This document shows positions 46,153 to 54,990 of a stretch of DNA of 64,000 bases, piece after piece. The translations under genes and the position numbers were made by a program. How positions within the stretch are numbered: position 1 is the stretch's first letter; each line of letters starts with the position of its first letter. The stretch is from Amycolatopsis tolypomycina (GTDB lineage: Bacteria; Actinomycetota; Actinomycetes; Mycobacteriales; Pseudonocardiaceae): contig NZ_FNSO01000004.1 of assembly GCF_900105945.1 (NCBI RefSeq), positions 6,948,001 to 7,012,000 on the forward strand, in the 5' to 3' direction. The notes beneath the pieces are model-generated. The model was given only the letters and a program-made list of their open reading frames with translations. It was not told where the DNA came from and did no database searches.

Positions 46153-46836
46153 TCACTCGGAAGCCTTGCGGCGGAACTTCAGCAGCGCGAGCAGGCCGCC
46201 ACCGGCGGCGAGCAGCAGCGCGCCGACCCAGATCAGCCAGCTGTTGTCGAAACCGGTGTTGGCCAGGCCGCCACCGGTGCCCGACTCGTTGCCGGCGGGC
46301 ACGACGGCCGGAGCCGTGGTGCTGCTGGTCGGTGAGACGGAGGTCTCCGACGTGGCCGGGGTGCTCGGCTTCGTGGTCTCGGTCGCCGGCGTCGACGGCT
46401 TGGTGGTCGTCGTCGGGGCGGGCTCCGTCGGCTTGGGCTTCTTCGTGCCGCACAGGAACCACTTGTCGATCTTCGGCTGGGTGCGGTCGTAGTTGAACGG
46501 CGCACGCAGGTCGTTCCACGGGGCGTTCTTGTCGAGCTTCTTGCCCGGCGTGTAGTCGTTGAAGCCGTCGTTGCCGCCGACCACGACGATGCGGGTGACG
46601 GTGACGCCCTCGTTGACCGACTTGATGTTCAGCCGGGTGTTGTTCTTCGTCAGCTCGAAGACGACGTCCTTCTGGTCGAGGACCTTGCCGTCGGCACAGG
46701 GCGTCGGCTTGCCCGGCGTCGGGTTGGGACGGGTGTCGTCGCTGTAGCAGGCGAGAGCGGAACCGGCGGTGCCGATGAGGGCAGCGGTGGTGAGCGCCAA
46801 GACCGCAACGGCGCCGCGGAAGGAACGTCTGCGCAT
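46153..46836 (-). CDS. sortase-anchored surface protein (LANTG signal)
   Basis: 227 aa. A signal peptide (about 1-31, ending GTAGSALA) is followed by a compact extracellular domain (ACYSDDTRPNPTPGK...VVFELTKNNTRLNIKSVNEGVTVTRIVVVGGNDGFNDYTPGKKLDKNAPWNDLRAPFNYDRTQPKIDKWFLCG), a Thr/Pro/Ser stalk (about 140-180), and the cell-wall sorting signal LANTG at 191-195, a hydrophobic helix and the RRK tail. LAxTG is the motif of class E sortases, typical of GC-rich actinobacteria. ATG 46836 has GGAG six bases upstream. No sortase gene is in the window. Confidence 0.82.
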   Translation of the reverse strand: MRRRSFRGAVAVLALTTAALIGTAGSALACYSDDTRPNPTPGKPTPCADGKVLDQKDVVFELTKNNTRLNIKSVNEGVTVTRIVVVGGNDGFNDYTPGKKLDKNAPWNDLRAPFNYDRTQPKIDKWFLCGTKKPKPTEPAPTTTTKPSTPATETTKPSTPATSETSVSPTSSTTAPAVVPAGNESGTGGGLANTGFDNSWLIWVGALLLAAGGGLLALLKFRRKASE

Positions 46837-47053
46837 GAGTTCTCCAGTACCGAACGGGGGAAGAACGGCAAAATCGGGGGACCGTGTGGCCACTGCCCGT
46901 GGGAATCACGCGGCTGTAATTCACCCGTCAGTGGCACACGAAGGATCGAAAGGTATCGCACGTCACCTGGCCGCTTACAGGGGGTCCCTCTTTGCGCACA
47001 AATCGCAAGATCGTCTTGATCAAGTCGTAACCTGGCATTACGCAACCAAATGC

Positions 47054-47096
47054 AAAAAGCCCCGCCGACCTGGGCGTCCAGGCGGGCGGGGCTTTT
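47054..47096 (-). terminator. terminator downstream of the amino acid permease
   Basis: On the minus strand AAAAGCCCCGCC pairs with GGCGGGGCTTTT around an inner CCTGG/CCAGG stem, and the descending arm ends in a run of five T. It is the only U-tailed, textbook intrinsic terminator in the window. Confidence 0.8.
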
Positions 47097-47106
47097 CTCG
47101 CGCAAG

Positions 47107-48624
47107 TCAGGCTTCGGGTACCTTCTCCGGTTCCCCCGCCTGCCGCTTGCCGAGCAGCGAATGACGGCGGCTGTAGGCGAAGTACAGCACCACGCCCAGC
47201 ACCATCCAGGCGATGAACCGCAGCCAGGTCAGCACGGTCAGGTTCAGCATCAGCCACAGGCAGGCCACGATGGCCAGGATCGGGATCAGCGGCACCAGCG
47301 GCACCTTGAACGCCCGGGGCAGTTCCGGCCGGGTCCGCCGCAGCACCAGCACGCCTGCCGAGACGAGCACGAACGCGAACAGCGTGCCGACGTTCACCAT
47401 TTCTTCGAGCTTGTCCGCCGGGAAGAACCCGGCCGCGACCGCGACCAGCCCGCCGACGATGAGCGTCGCGCGCATCGGCGTGCCGTGTTCGCCGGTCTTC
47501 GCCAGGCCGCGCGGCATCAGGCCGTCGCGGGACATCGCGAAGATGATCCGGACCTGGCCCAGCATGAGCACCATGACGACGGTGGTCAGGCCGGCCAGCG
47601 CGCCGAAGGAGATGATGTTGGCCGCCCAGTCGACGCCGTTCGCGGAGAACGCCGTGGCGAGGGTCTTGTGGCTGCCGTCGCCCGCCGAAGTCGCGAGGTC
47701 CTTGTAGGACGTCATGCCGACGACGACGAGCGACACGGCGACGTACAGCACGGTCACGATGGCCAGCGAGCCCATGATCCCGCGCGGCACGGCCTTCTGC
47801 GGGTTCTTGGTCTCCTCCGCGGTGGTCGCGACGATGTCGAAGCCGATGAACGCGAAGAACACCAGCGAGGCGCCGGCCAGCAGGCCGAAGACGCCGAACG
47901 AGCTGCTCGCGCCGCCCGCGATCAGGGAGAACAGCGACTGGTCGACGCCGGTCTGGCCCGCCCCGCCCGTCTCGCCCGGCGGGATGTACGGCGTGTAGTT
48001 GGCGCCCTTGATGTAGAAGAGGCCGAGGATGATCACGAACAGCACCACGGCGACCTTGATGCCGGTGATCACCATGGACACCCGCGAGGACAGCTTGGTG
48101 CCGACGGCCAGCAGGATCGTCAGGATCGCCACCACGAGCAGCGCACCCCAGTCGACCGTCACGCTCCCGATGTCGAACGTCGTCTTCGTGCCCTTGCCGA
48201 AGAGGTAGGCGAGCACCGTCTCCAGGTACACCGACCAGCCCTTGGACACCGCGGCCGCGCCGACGGCGAGCTCGAGGATCAGGTCCCAGCCGATGATCCA
48301 CGCCATGAACTCGCCGAACGTGGCGTACGAGAACGTGTAGGCGCTGCCCGCGACCGGCACGGTCGAGGCGAACTCCGCGTAGCACAGCGCCGCCAGCGCG
48401 CAGGCGATCGCCGCGAAGACGAAGGCCAGCGACACCGAGGGGCCTGCGTAATCACCCGCCGTCCGCGCGGTCAGCGTGAAGATTCCGGCGCCGATGACGA
48501 CGGCGACGCCGAAGACCGTGAGGTCCCACGCGCTCAGGTTCCGCCGGAGCTTGGTGTCCGGCTCGTCGGTGTCCGCAATGGACTGTTCGATCGATTTAGT
48601 GCGCCACAATCCCGTTCCGGGCAC
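47107..48624 (-). CDS. APC family cationic amino acid permease
   Basis: 505 aa with about twelve transmembrane helices. The first helix region NLSAWDLTVFGVAVVIGAGIFTLTARTAGDYAGP carries the GAGIF unwound segment of APC transporters; GWDLILELAVGAAAVSKGW and FAFIGFDIVATTAEETKNPQKAVPRGI are CAT-subfamily signatures. The GTG start at 48624 is fixed by AGGAGG six bases upstream. Substrate likely Lys, Arg or a related amino acid (compare Rv3253c, at the same map position in mycobacteria). Confidence 0.9.
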   Translation of the reverse strand: MPGTGLWRTKSIEQSIADTDEPDTKLRRNLSAWDLTVFGVAVVIGAGIFTLTARTAGDYAGPSVSLAFVFAAIACALAALCYAEFASTVPVAGSAYTFSYATFGEFMAWIIGWDLILELAVGAAAVSKGWSVYLETVLAYLFGKGTKTTFDIGSVTVDWGALLVVAILTILLAVGTKLSSRVSMVITGIKVAVVLFVIILGLFYIKGANYTPYIPPGETGGAGQTGVDQSLFSLIAGGASSSFGVFGLLAGASLVFFAFIGFDIVATTAEETKNPQKAVPRGIMGSLAIVTVLYVAVSLVVVGMTSYKDLATSAGDGSHKTLATAFSANGVDWAANIISFGALAGLTTVVMVLMLGQVRIIFAMSRDGLMPRGLAKTGEHGTPMRATLIVGGLVAVAAGFFPADKLEEMVNVGTLFAFVLVSAGVLVLRRTRPELPRAFKVPLVPLIPILAIVACLWLMLNLTVLTWLRFIAWMVLGVVLYFAYSRRHSLLGKRQAGEPEKVPEA

Positions 48625-48722
48625 CGTTGACCTCCTGCGGCTGGCCTGCATGTATCGCAGTAGGTCACCCTATCGGGTCAGGTGCGTGACGGCTTGCCGA
48701 GTTCGCCGAAGTGGATCTCCGG

Positions 48723-49640
48723 TTATCGCGCAAGGCTGCGGTCGAGGTCCGGTTCGAGGTAGATCAGCTTGGCCACCGGCACCTTGGCCCGGACGCGGGC
48801 CTCGGCGTCGTCGATGGCCGTCGCCAGCTCGGCGGTGTCGAGCCCCGGCACCATCGCCAGCTTCGCCGCGACGAGCAGCTCGTCCGGCCCCATGTACTGG
48901 GTGCGGATGTGGATGACGCGCTCGACCTTGCCCGCGGCGAGCTCGTCGATGATCGTCGCGAGGACGCCCTCGTTGGCGCCTTCGCCGATGAGCAGGCTCT
49001 TCATCTCGATGATGAGGATGATCGCGATGACGCCGAGCAGCGCGCCGATCGCGAGGGTGCCGACGCCGTCCCAGACCGGGTTGCCGGTGACGATCGACAG
49101 CCCGACGCCCAGCAGCGCGAAGACGAGGCCGAGCAGCGCGCCGGCGTCCTCGAGCAGCACGACGGGCAGCTCGGGCTCCTTGGCCTGGCGGATGAAGGCC
49201 CACCAGCCGGCGTTGCCCTTGATCTTCTTCGACTCGGTGATCGCGGTGTAGAAGCTGTAGCTTTCCAGCGCGACCGCGACGAGCAGGATGATCACCGCGA
49301 CGATCGGCGACTCGAGCGGCTCGGGGTGGCTGATCTTGTGGATGCCCTCGTAGATCGCGAAGGCGGCGCCGAGGGTGAAGAGCATCAGCGCGACGATGAA
49401 GGAGTAGAAGTACCGGTCCCGGCCGTAGCCGAAGGGGTGCTCCTTGTCCGCTTCCCGCTTCGACGTCTTCTGGCCGATCAGCAGCAGGCCCTGGTTCGTG
49501 GTGTCGGCCAGCGAGTGCACCGACTCGGCCAGCATCGACGACGACCCCGTGACGAGGAAGCCGACGAACTTCGCCGCCGCGATCCCGGCATTCGCCCCGA
49601 GCGCCGCGAGGATCGCCTTGGTTCCGCCTCCAGCTGACAC
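48723..49640 (-). CDS. cation diffusion facilitator (CDF) family transporter
   Basis: 305 aa proton-coupled divalent cation exporter. Six transmembrane helices; metal site SSMLAESVHSLADTTNQGLLLIG (helix 2, HxxxD) and VVLLEDAGALLGLVFALLGVGLS (helix 5, with Glu-Asp in the usual HxxxD position); the cytoplasmic C-terminal domain (IDELAAGKVERVIHIRTQYMGPDELLVAAKLAMVPGLDTAELATAIDDAEARVR) is a ferredoxin-like metal sensor. GTG 49640. Metal unknown. Confidence 0.88.
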   Translation of the reverse strand: MSAGGGTKAILAALGANAGIAAAKFVGFLVTGSSSMLAESVHSLADTTNQGLLLIGQKTSKREADKEHPFGYGRDRYFYSFIVALMLFTLGAAFAIYEGIHKISHPEPLESPIVAVIILLVAVALESYSFYTAITESKKIKGNAGWWAFIRQAKEPELPVVLLEDAGALLGLVFALLGVGLSIVTGNPVWDGVGTLAIGALLGVIAIILIIEMKSLLIGEGANEGVLATIIDELAAGKVERVIHIRTQYMGPDELLVAAKLAMVPGLDTAELATAIDDAEARVRAKVPVAKLIYLEPDLDRSLAR

Positions 49641-49724
49641 GACCGCTCCCCTGGTAGGTCCTGAAATGTCCGGGTGGAGCCTAATGGGAGCGCGCGAAGG
49701 CGGCCGTCCCGACCGGGGGTTTGC

Positions 49725-49860
49725 TCAAGCGATGGCGGCGATGTCCCCGTCGTCGAAGCAGATCGCCTGGTGCAGCCGGCCGCCCAAAGCCGCAGCGTAG
49801 CGGGCGAGCGGATCTCGGCGAGGCGGTGACCTTGGACCACGGCGAGGAGCCGGGCCGGAT
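49725..49860 (-). pseudogene. remnant of an HTH antitoxin-like gene
   Basis: The frame ending at 49725 reads DPLARYAAALGGRLHQAICFDDGDIAAIA, very like the C-terminus of HigA/XRE-type antitoxins (VRRYAEALGG...FDDG). Upstream the resemblance moves to another frame (LLAVVQGHRLAEIRSP, like a helix-turn-helix recognition segment), no start or ribosome site is present, and no toxin gene is adjacent. Best read as a frameshifted fragment inside the 355-base gap between the CDF gene and the AfsR-type gene. The rest of that gap shows nothing else. Confidence 0.35.
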
Positions 49861-49995
49861 TCCCGCGCCACGTTCCATCCGGTCGTCGCCAGGCGCTGCC
49901 GGGCAAGTCGAAGATCGCGGCAGCGGCGGCCGCCGGTTCTGTCGTACCCCTTCGCTACCGTGGGTTTTCCTGTCGGCCACTCCCGGGAAGGTGAC

Positions 49996-52923
49996 ATGGC
50001 GCACTTCGCCGTGCTCGGTCCGCTCGCCGTCGAAAGCCCGCCGGGCCGGTGGGCCGTCCTGCGCGGCGAGCGGCAGCGCACGCTGCTGGCCGTGCTGCTG
50101 CTCAACGCCGGCCGGCACGTCCCCGTCGACGTGCTCGTCGAAGCGCTGTGGCCGGACGGGCCGCCCAAGTCGTACACGTCCAACCTGCACACCTACCTCT
50201 CGCGGCTGCGCGAACGCATCGAAGGACTCCGGGTCGAGCACGGCCCGCCGGGCTACCGGCTGCTCGTCGAGCCGGAAGAGCTCGACCTGCTCGCATTCCG
50301 GGCCGCCGTCGCCGAAGGGCGGCGGGCGGCGGATCCGGTGGCCGCCGCGGGGCACTACCGGCGGGCGCTCGCGCTGTGGCGGGGGCCGGTGCTGGCCGGG
50401 CTGCACGTGCCGCGGCTGGACGCCGACGTCGCCCGGCTGGAGTCCGAGCGGCTCGCGGTGTTCGAAGACTGCGTCGACGCCGAGCTCACCGCCGGCCGGC
50501 ACGGGGAGCTGACCGGCGAGCTGCGGGCCATGATCACCGAGCACCCGCTGCGCGAACGGCTGGCCGCGCAGCTGATGATCGCGCTGCACCGGGCCGGGCA
50601 GCAGGGCAGCGCGCTGGAGGTCTACCGGCGGCTGCGGAAGACCCTGATCGAGGAGCTCGGCGTCGAGCCCGGCGCGGAGGTCCGCCGGGTGCACGCGGCC
50701 GTGCTGCGCGGCGAGGACCCCGTGCCGCGGCTGCCGCCGGCGGTGTGGCCGGTGTGCCAGCTCCCGCCGGACATCGGGGACTTCACCGGCCGCGAAGCCG
50801 AGCTGGCGGAGCTGGCCGGTGTGCTCGGCGCGGGCCACGGCGTCCCGGTCGCGGTGCTGAGCGGCGAGCCGGGCGCGGGCAAGAGCACCCTCGCCGTGCG
50901 CGCGGCGCACAGGCTGCGCGCGCGGTTCCCGGACGGCCAGCTGTACGTGCCGCTGGCGGGCCGCGAAATCGGCGAGGTGCTGGCCGACCTGCTGCGCGCG
51001 CTGGGCGTCCCCGGCCCGGCCGTGCCGGACGACGTGCGGGCGCGCGCGGCGGTGTTCCGCGGCCGGCTCACCGACCGGCGGGTGCTGGTGGTGCTCGACG
51101 ACGCCGTCGACCCCGAGCACGTCCGCACGCTGCTGCCGGGCACGCCGGGCTGCGCGGTGCTGGTGACGAGCCGCCGCCGGCTGAGCGGGCTGGCGGGCGC
51201 GCACCGGCTGGCCGTCGGTCCGCTGTCCGGCACCGACGCCGCGGAGCTGCTGAACCGGCTCGCCGGGGCGCGGGTGGCGCGGGAGCGGGCCGACGCCGAG
51301 CGCATCATCACGGCGTGCGCGCGGCTGCCGCTGGCGCTGCGGATCGCGGGCAGCAGGCTGGCGATCCGGCCGCACCTGCGGCTCGGCGAGCTGGCCGACA
51401 GGCTGGAGGACGAGGTCCGCCGGCTCGACGAGCTGACCGTGAGCGACCTGGCCGTCCGCAGCAGCATCGCGCTGAGCTACGACGGCCTGCGGCCACCGGC
51501 GCGGCGCGCGTTCCGGCTGCTCGGCCGGTGCCGCCTCGCCGACCTGCCGTCGTGGGCCGTCACGACGTTGATCGACGACCCGGACGAAGCCGTCGAAGAG
51601 CTCGTCGAAGCGAGTTTGCTGGAGGCGCGCGGGGCGGACGCGACGGGCGAAGGCCGCTACCGGATGCACGACCTCGTCCGGCTGTACGCGGCGGAGCTCG
51701 ACGAGCCGGAGGCCGGCTCCGGCGTCCGGACGGTGCTGGCGGCAACGCTGGCGCTCGCGGACGCGGCGGCGGCGCGGTTGCCGCGCACGGTGCCGATGCC
51801 GTCCCCGGCCGTCGAGCCACCGGCGCAGCCGTTGCCGCGGGAGCTGGTGGAGCGGCTGCTGGCGCGGCCGGACGACTGGTTCGCCGCCGAGCGGGCGAAC
51901 CTGGTGCTGCTCATCGGGATGCTGGGCCCGCGGGATGCGTTGCTGCTGCTCGACCGCTTGGGCGTCTACCTGTACCTGCACGGCCAGTACGCCGACATGC
52001 GCGCGGCGTACGAAACGGTGTTGTCGGCCGACCCACCGCTGTCGACGGTGGCCGAGGCGACGTTGACGTTGCTGCGGCACGCGCGTGGCGAGTACGAGGA
52101 GGCGGCGGTCCGCTACCGCGCGTGCGCCAAGGAGCTGGAGGCTTTCGGCGACCGGCGCACGCACGCGTGGGTGTCGGCGAACCTGGCGCACTGCCTGATC
52201 GGCCTGGGCCGCCCCGAGGAGGCCCTGGAGACGGCGGCCGACGCCCACGAACTGTTCACTGTGGACGGATCAGCGGCGGAGCTGGGCTGGGTGCAGGCAG
52301 CGGAGTCGGCGGCCTTGCTGCGGCTGGGAAGGATCCCCGAGGCCAGCGAAGTAGACCGGAAGGCACTGGCCAGGGCCCGCGCCGGCGGCGACGCCCGGGT
52401 GATCGGCGAGGCCCTCCACGGGTACGCGTGGTCATCGCTGCTGACGGGCGACGACCCGGGAGCACTGGCGGCGATCACGGAGTCGGTGGAGCTGCTCCGC
52501 GGCACGATGGCTCGGTCGGCACTGGCGAAGTCGTTGCGAACGTTCGGCGCGATCTCGGCGGCGACGGGCGCACGGCAGGAGGCCACGGCGGCGTTCGAGG
52601 AGGCCCGTTCGCTGGCACGGGAGCTGGACGAGCGGCCACGCGAGCTGTCATGCACCAGAGCACTGGCCGCGGCCTGGATCGGCGCGGGACGCGCGGCCCA
52701 GGCGATCCCGGTGCTACGGGCATGCTTGGACGAGTTCCGTTCGATGGGCGGCCGAGCGGCAACGGGCTTGACGTGGCTGGTGCTGCACCGGGCGTACGCG
52801 GCCACGGGGGATCGGAGGTCGGCGACCGAGGCGGAGACGGAGGCGGCGGAGTTGCTCGACCCACGCGATGCCAGCGCAGCCGCGCTGCGGCGGGCGCTGC
52901 TCGCGCTCACCGAGCCGGGCTGA
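49996..52923 (+). CDS. AfsR/SARP-type regulator with NB-ARC and TPR domains
   Basis: 975 aa. An OmpR-type winged helix (about 1-95; FAVLGPLAVESPPGRWAVLRGERQRTLLAVLLLNAGRHVPVDVLVEALWP) is followed by a bacterial transcriptional activation domain (about 96-245), an NB-ARC ATPase with P-loop SGEPGAGKST near residue 295 and GLPLAL-like ARLPLALRIAGSRLA, then C-terminal tetratricopeptide-like repeats. This build is that of AfsR, which integrates Ser/Thr kinase signals to activate secondary metabolism. ATG 49996 has GAAGG five bases upstream. No biosynthetic genes surround it, so it may act globally. Confidence 0.88.
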   Translation: MAHFAVLGPLAVESPPGRWAVLRGERQRTLLAVLLLNAGRHVPVDVLVEALWPDGPPKSYTSNLHTYLSRLRERIEGLRVEHGPPGYRLLVEPEELDLLAFRAAVAEGRRAADPVAAAGHYRRALALWRGPVLAGLHVPRLDADVARLESERLAVFEDCVDAELTAGRHGELTGELRAMITEHPLRERLAAQLMIALHRAGQQGSALEVYRRLRKTLIEELGVEPGAEVRRVHAAVLRGEDPVPRLPPAVWPVCQLPPDIGDFTGREAELAELAGVLGAGHGVPVAVLSGEPGAGKSTLAVRAAHRLRARFPDGQLYVPLAGREIGEVLADLLRALGVPGPAVPDDVRARAAVFRGRLTDRRVLVVLDDAVDPEHVRTLLPGTPGCAVLVTSRRRLSGLAGAHRLAVGPLSGTDAAELLNRLAGARVARERADAERIITACARLPLALRIAGSRLAIRPHLRLGELADRLEDEVRRLDELTVSDLAVRSSIALSYDGLRPPARRAFRLLGRCRLADLPSWAVTTLIDDPDEAVEELVEASLLEARGADATGEGRYRMHDLVRLYAAELDEPEAGSGVRTVLAATLALADAAAARLPRTVPMPSPAVEPPAQPLPRELVERLLARPDDWFAAERANLVLLIGMLGPRDALLLLDRLGVYLYLHGQYADMRAAYETVLSADPPLSTVAEATLTLLRHARGEYEEAAVRYRACAKELEAFGDRRTHAWVSANLAHCLIGLGRPEEALETAADAHELFTVDGSAAELGWVQAAESAALLRLGRIPEASEVDRKALARARAGGDARVIGEALHGYAWSSLLTGDDPGALAAITESVELLRGTMARSALAKSLRTFGAISAATGARQEATAAFEEARSLARELDERPRELSCTRALAAAWIGAGRAAQAIPVLRACLDEFRSMGGRAATGLTWLVLHRAYAATGDRRSATEAETEAAELLDPRDASAAALRRALLALTEPG

Positions 52924-53005
52924 CGGGCGCTCCCGGCGCCGGGCGCCACACGCCCCACCGAACCAGTCCGACCGGCGCCACCGGACAACAGACACCACAC
53001 CCCCA

Positions 53006-53214
53006 CCGAACCAGCCCGACCAGCGCCTCCCGAACGCCTGCGCCGGACGCCGCCCGCCCCCACCGAGCCCAGCTGACCGGCGCCACCGGACGCCAGGCAC
53101 CACACGCCCACCGAACCAGCCCGACCGGCACCTCCCGAACGCCTGCGCCGGACGCCGCCCGCCCCCACCGAGCCCAGCTGACCGGCGCCACCGGACGCCA
53201 GGCACCACACGCCC
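53006..53214. repeat. 105-base tandem repeat, two copies
   Basis: Units 53006-53110 and 53111-53214 begin CCGAACCAGCCCGACC and are nearly identical; a shorter related unit begins at 52958. The 784-base gap between the AfsR-type gene and manA contains this repeat and a hairpin; the frames through it are shadow-like and proline- or arginine-rich. Confidence 0.65.
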
Positions 53215-53406
53215 CGTCGAGCCGATCCGACCGGCGAGGGCCTCCGGCAGGCCGGGTGGTGCCCCCTCGCACCACACCGGCCGACCGCGCCCCCAGCGGG
53301 ACGGGCGGCGCTCCCCTCGCCTGCCCGCTCCCGCCGCTCGAGACCAGGTCGTGCTGCCCCCTCAGCGCACCACCCGGGCTCGCCCCGTCCTCCGGGGGCT
53401 CGCCGA

Positions 53407-53434
53407 GGTGGTGCCGCCCCCTCGCGGCACCACC
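53407..53434. terminator. hairpin in the afsR-type/manA convergent gap
   Basis: GGTGGTGCCGC and GCGGCACCACC pair perfectly over 11 bases with a six-base loop, about 270 bases beyond the manA stop. The region 53435-53707 shows no gene. Confidence 0.4.
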
Positions 53435-53707
53435 CTCGGCCCACGGACGCCGGGCCGATTGGACCGGCGCCACCCCCAGTGGACCGGCGGCGCGCATCAG
53501 CGCACCAGGGTCCCCCGTTGGTGTCGATCGTGGCGGACGCCGCCACACGGAACGCACACAGAACCCCACGGCCCCCACACAGTCGGCCCGCGTACCCAGC
53601 CAGTCGTTCACCGGCCGACCCTCCAGGGACGCAACCCGACCCTTCGGGCACGCCAACGGACCCCGGGGGTCGCGAACCCGACCCCCGAGGCCAGAAAAGG
53701 CGAGCCG

Positions 53708-54937
53708 TCAGTCCTCGCAGGTGCCGGCCGTCGCGCGGAAGAGCTGGGCCCTCTCGCCGCCCACCGCTCGCACTCGCACCGGTGGGTCCGCCGCCGGCAG
53801 CCACACCGACTGGCCCCTTCGCAGCTCGACCTTCTCGCCGTCGTCCGCCGTCACCAGCAGGTCGCCTGCCGTGCACAACAAGATTTGGGGCCCCACGCTG
53901 TCGACCGAAATCTCGTCGTCCTGGCCCGCCGCCCACTCCACGCGGGACAGCTCGAACTCCGGCGCGTCCGTGCGGTACACCGCCATGCGTCCCCCGGCGT
54001 CACCGCACTGGACCGGCATCTCGCCGCACGCGAAGTCGACCACCCGCAGCAGCTCCGGGACGTCCACGTGCTTCGGCGTCAGCCCGCACCGCAGGATGTT
54101 GTCCGAGTTCGCCAGGATCTCCACGGCCGTTCCGTGCAGGTACAGGTGCAGGTTGCCCGCCGGCAGGTAGATCGCCTCGCCCGCGCGCAACGTCAGCCGG
54201 TTCAGCAACAGGGCCGCCAGCACGCCCGCGTCGCGCGGGTGCGCCTCGCCCAGCTCCAGGATCGTCCGGCACTCGACCGCGAACTCGCCGTGCTCCTGGA
54301 CGTGCCGGACGCACGCGTCGAGCACCTCCGGCAACAGCGAATCCAATGAAGCCTGCGGCAGCGTGATCCACGTCGTGAACAGCGCGCGCAGCCCGTCCGG
54401 GTCCGGCTGGGCCTCCAGCAGCCCCGTGTACTTCGCCAGCCCCGGCGTCTCGATCGCCTTCAGCAGCTTCACCGTGCGGTCCGGGGCGCGGAACCCCGCC
54501 AGCGCGTGGAACTCCGTCAGCGCGCACACCAGCTCCGGCTTCGCCGTCGGATCCGGGTAGTTGCGGTTCGGCGCGTCCCGCGGGATGCCCAGCTGCTCCT
54601 CGCGGGCGTGCCCCTCCGCGGCCTGGGCCGCCGACGGGTGCGCCTGCATCGACAGCGGCTCCTCCGCCGCGAGGATCTTCAACAGGAACGGGAGCCGCCC
54701 GCCCCACCGCTTCGCGCAGCGCTCGCCGAGCTGTGTCACCGGGTCGGCGTCCACCAGCTCGAGCAGGCTCCGCTCGGTCCCGTCGGGGCCGATGACGTGG
54801 GACGGGTCACCCGGGTGGGCACCCATCCACAGCTCGGCCTCGGGGTGCGGCGCGGGTACCGGACGGCCCAGCAGCTCGGGGATCGCCGTCCGCGATCCCC
54901 AGGCGTAGGGCCGCACCGCGTTGCGCAGCAGCTCCAC
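53708..54937 (-). CDS. manA: mannose-6-phosphate isomerase, class I
   Basis: 409 aa zinc enzyme converting fructose-6-phosphate and mannose-6-phosphate, feeding GDP-mannose for lipoglycans and protein mannosylation. PYAWGSRTAIPELLGRPVPAPHPEAELWMGAHPGDPS, PFLLKILAAEEPLSMQAHPSAAQA (zinc ligands Gln/His) and AGEAIYLPAGNLHLYLHGTAVEILANSDNILRCGLTPKHVDV are hallmark segments. GTG 54937 gives MELLRNAVRPYAWGS, as in mycobacterial ManA, with GAGG five bases upstream; GTG 54943 is the alternative. Last gene of the mannose operon, 53 bases after the SIS gene. Confidence 0.93.
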   Translation of the reverse strand: MELLRNAVRPYAWGSRTAIPELLGRPVPAPHPEAELWMGAHPGDPSHVIGPDGTERSLLELVDADPVTQLGERCAKRWGGRLPFLLKILAAEEPLSMQAHPSAAQAAEGHAREEQLGIPRDAPNRNYPDPTAKPELVCALTEFHALAGFRAPDRTVKLLKAIETPGLAKYTGLLEAQPDPDGLRALFTTWITLPQASLDSLLPEVLDACVRHVQEHGEFAVECRTILELGEAHPRDAGVLAALLLNRLTLRAGEAIYLPAGNLHLYLHGTAVEILANSDNILRCGLTPKHVDVPELLRVVDFACGEMPVQCGDAGGRMAVYRTDAPEFELSRVEWAAGQDDEISVDSVGPQILLCTAGDLLVTADDGEKVELRRGQSVWLPAADPPVRVRAVGGERAQLFRATAGTCED

Positions 54938-54990
54938 TGTCACCTCAACTCCACTCCTTCGGCACCGGCCAGGCCGGTGCTAGGCGGGTC

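Noticed and set aside
53006..53214. CRISPR-like array
   Set aside because: The 105-base units are directly adjacent copies without unique spacers and no cas genes are present.
50049..54170. Plus-strand open frame of about 1370 codons
   Set aside because: It runs in another frame over the AfsR-type gene and the 105-base repeat; the Ala/Arg/Gly-rich translation has no domain and no ribosome site.
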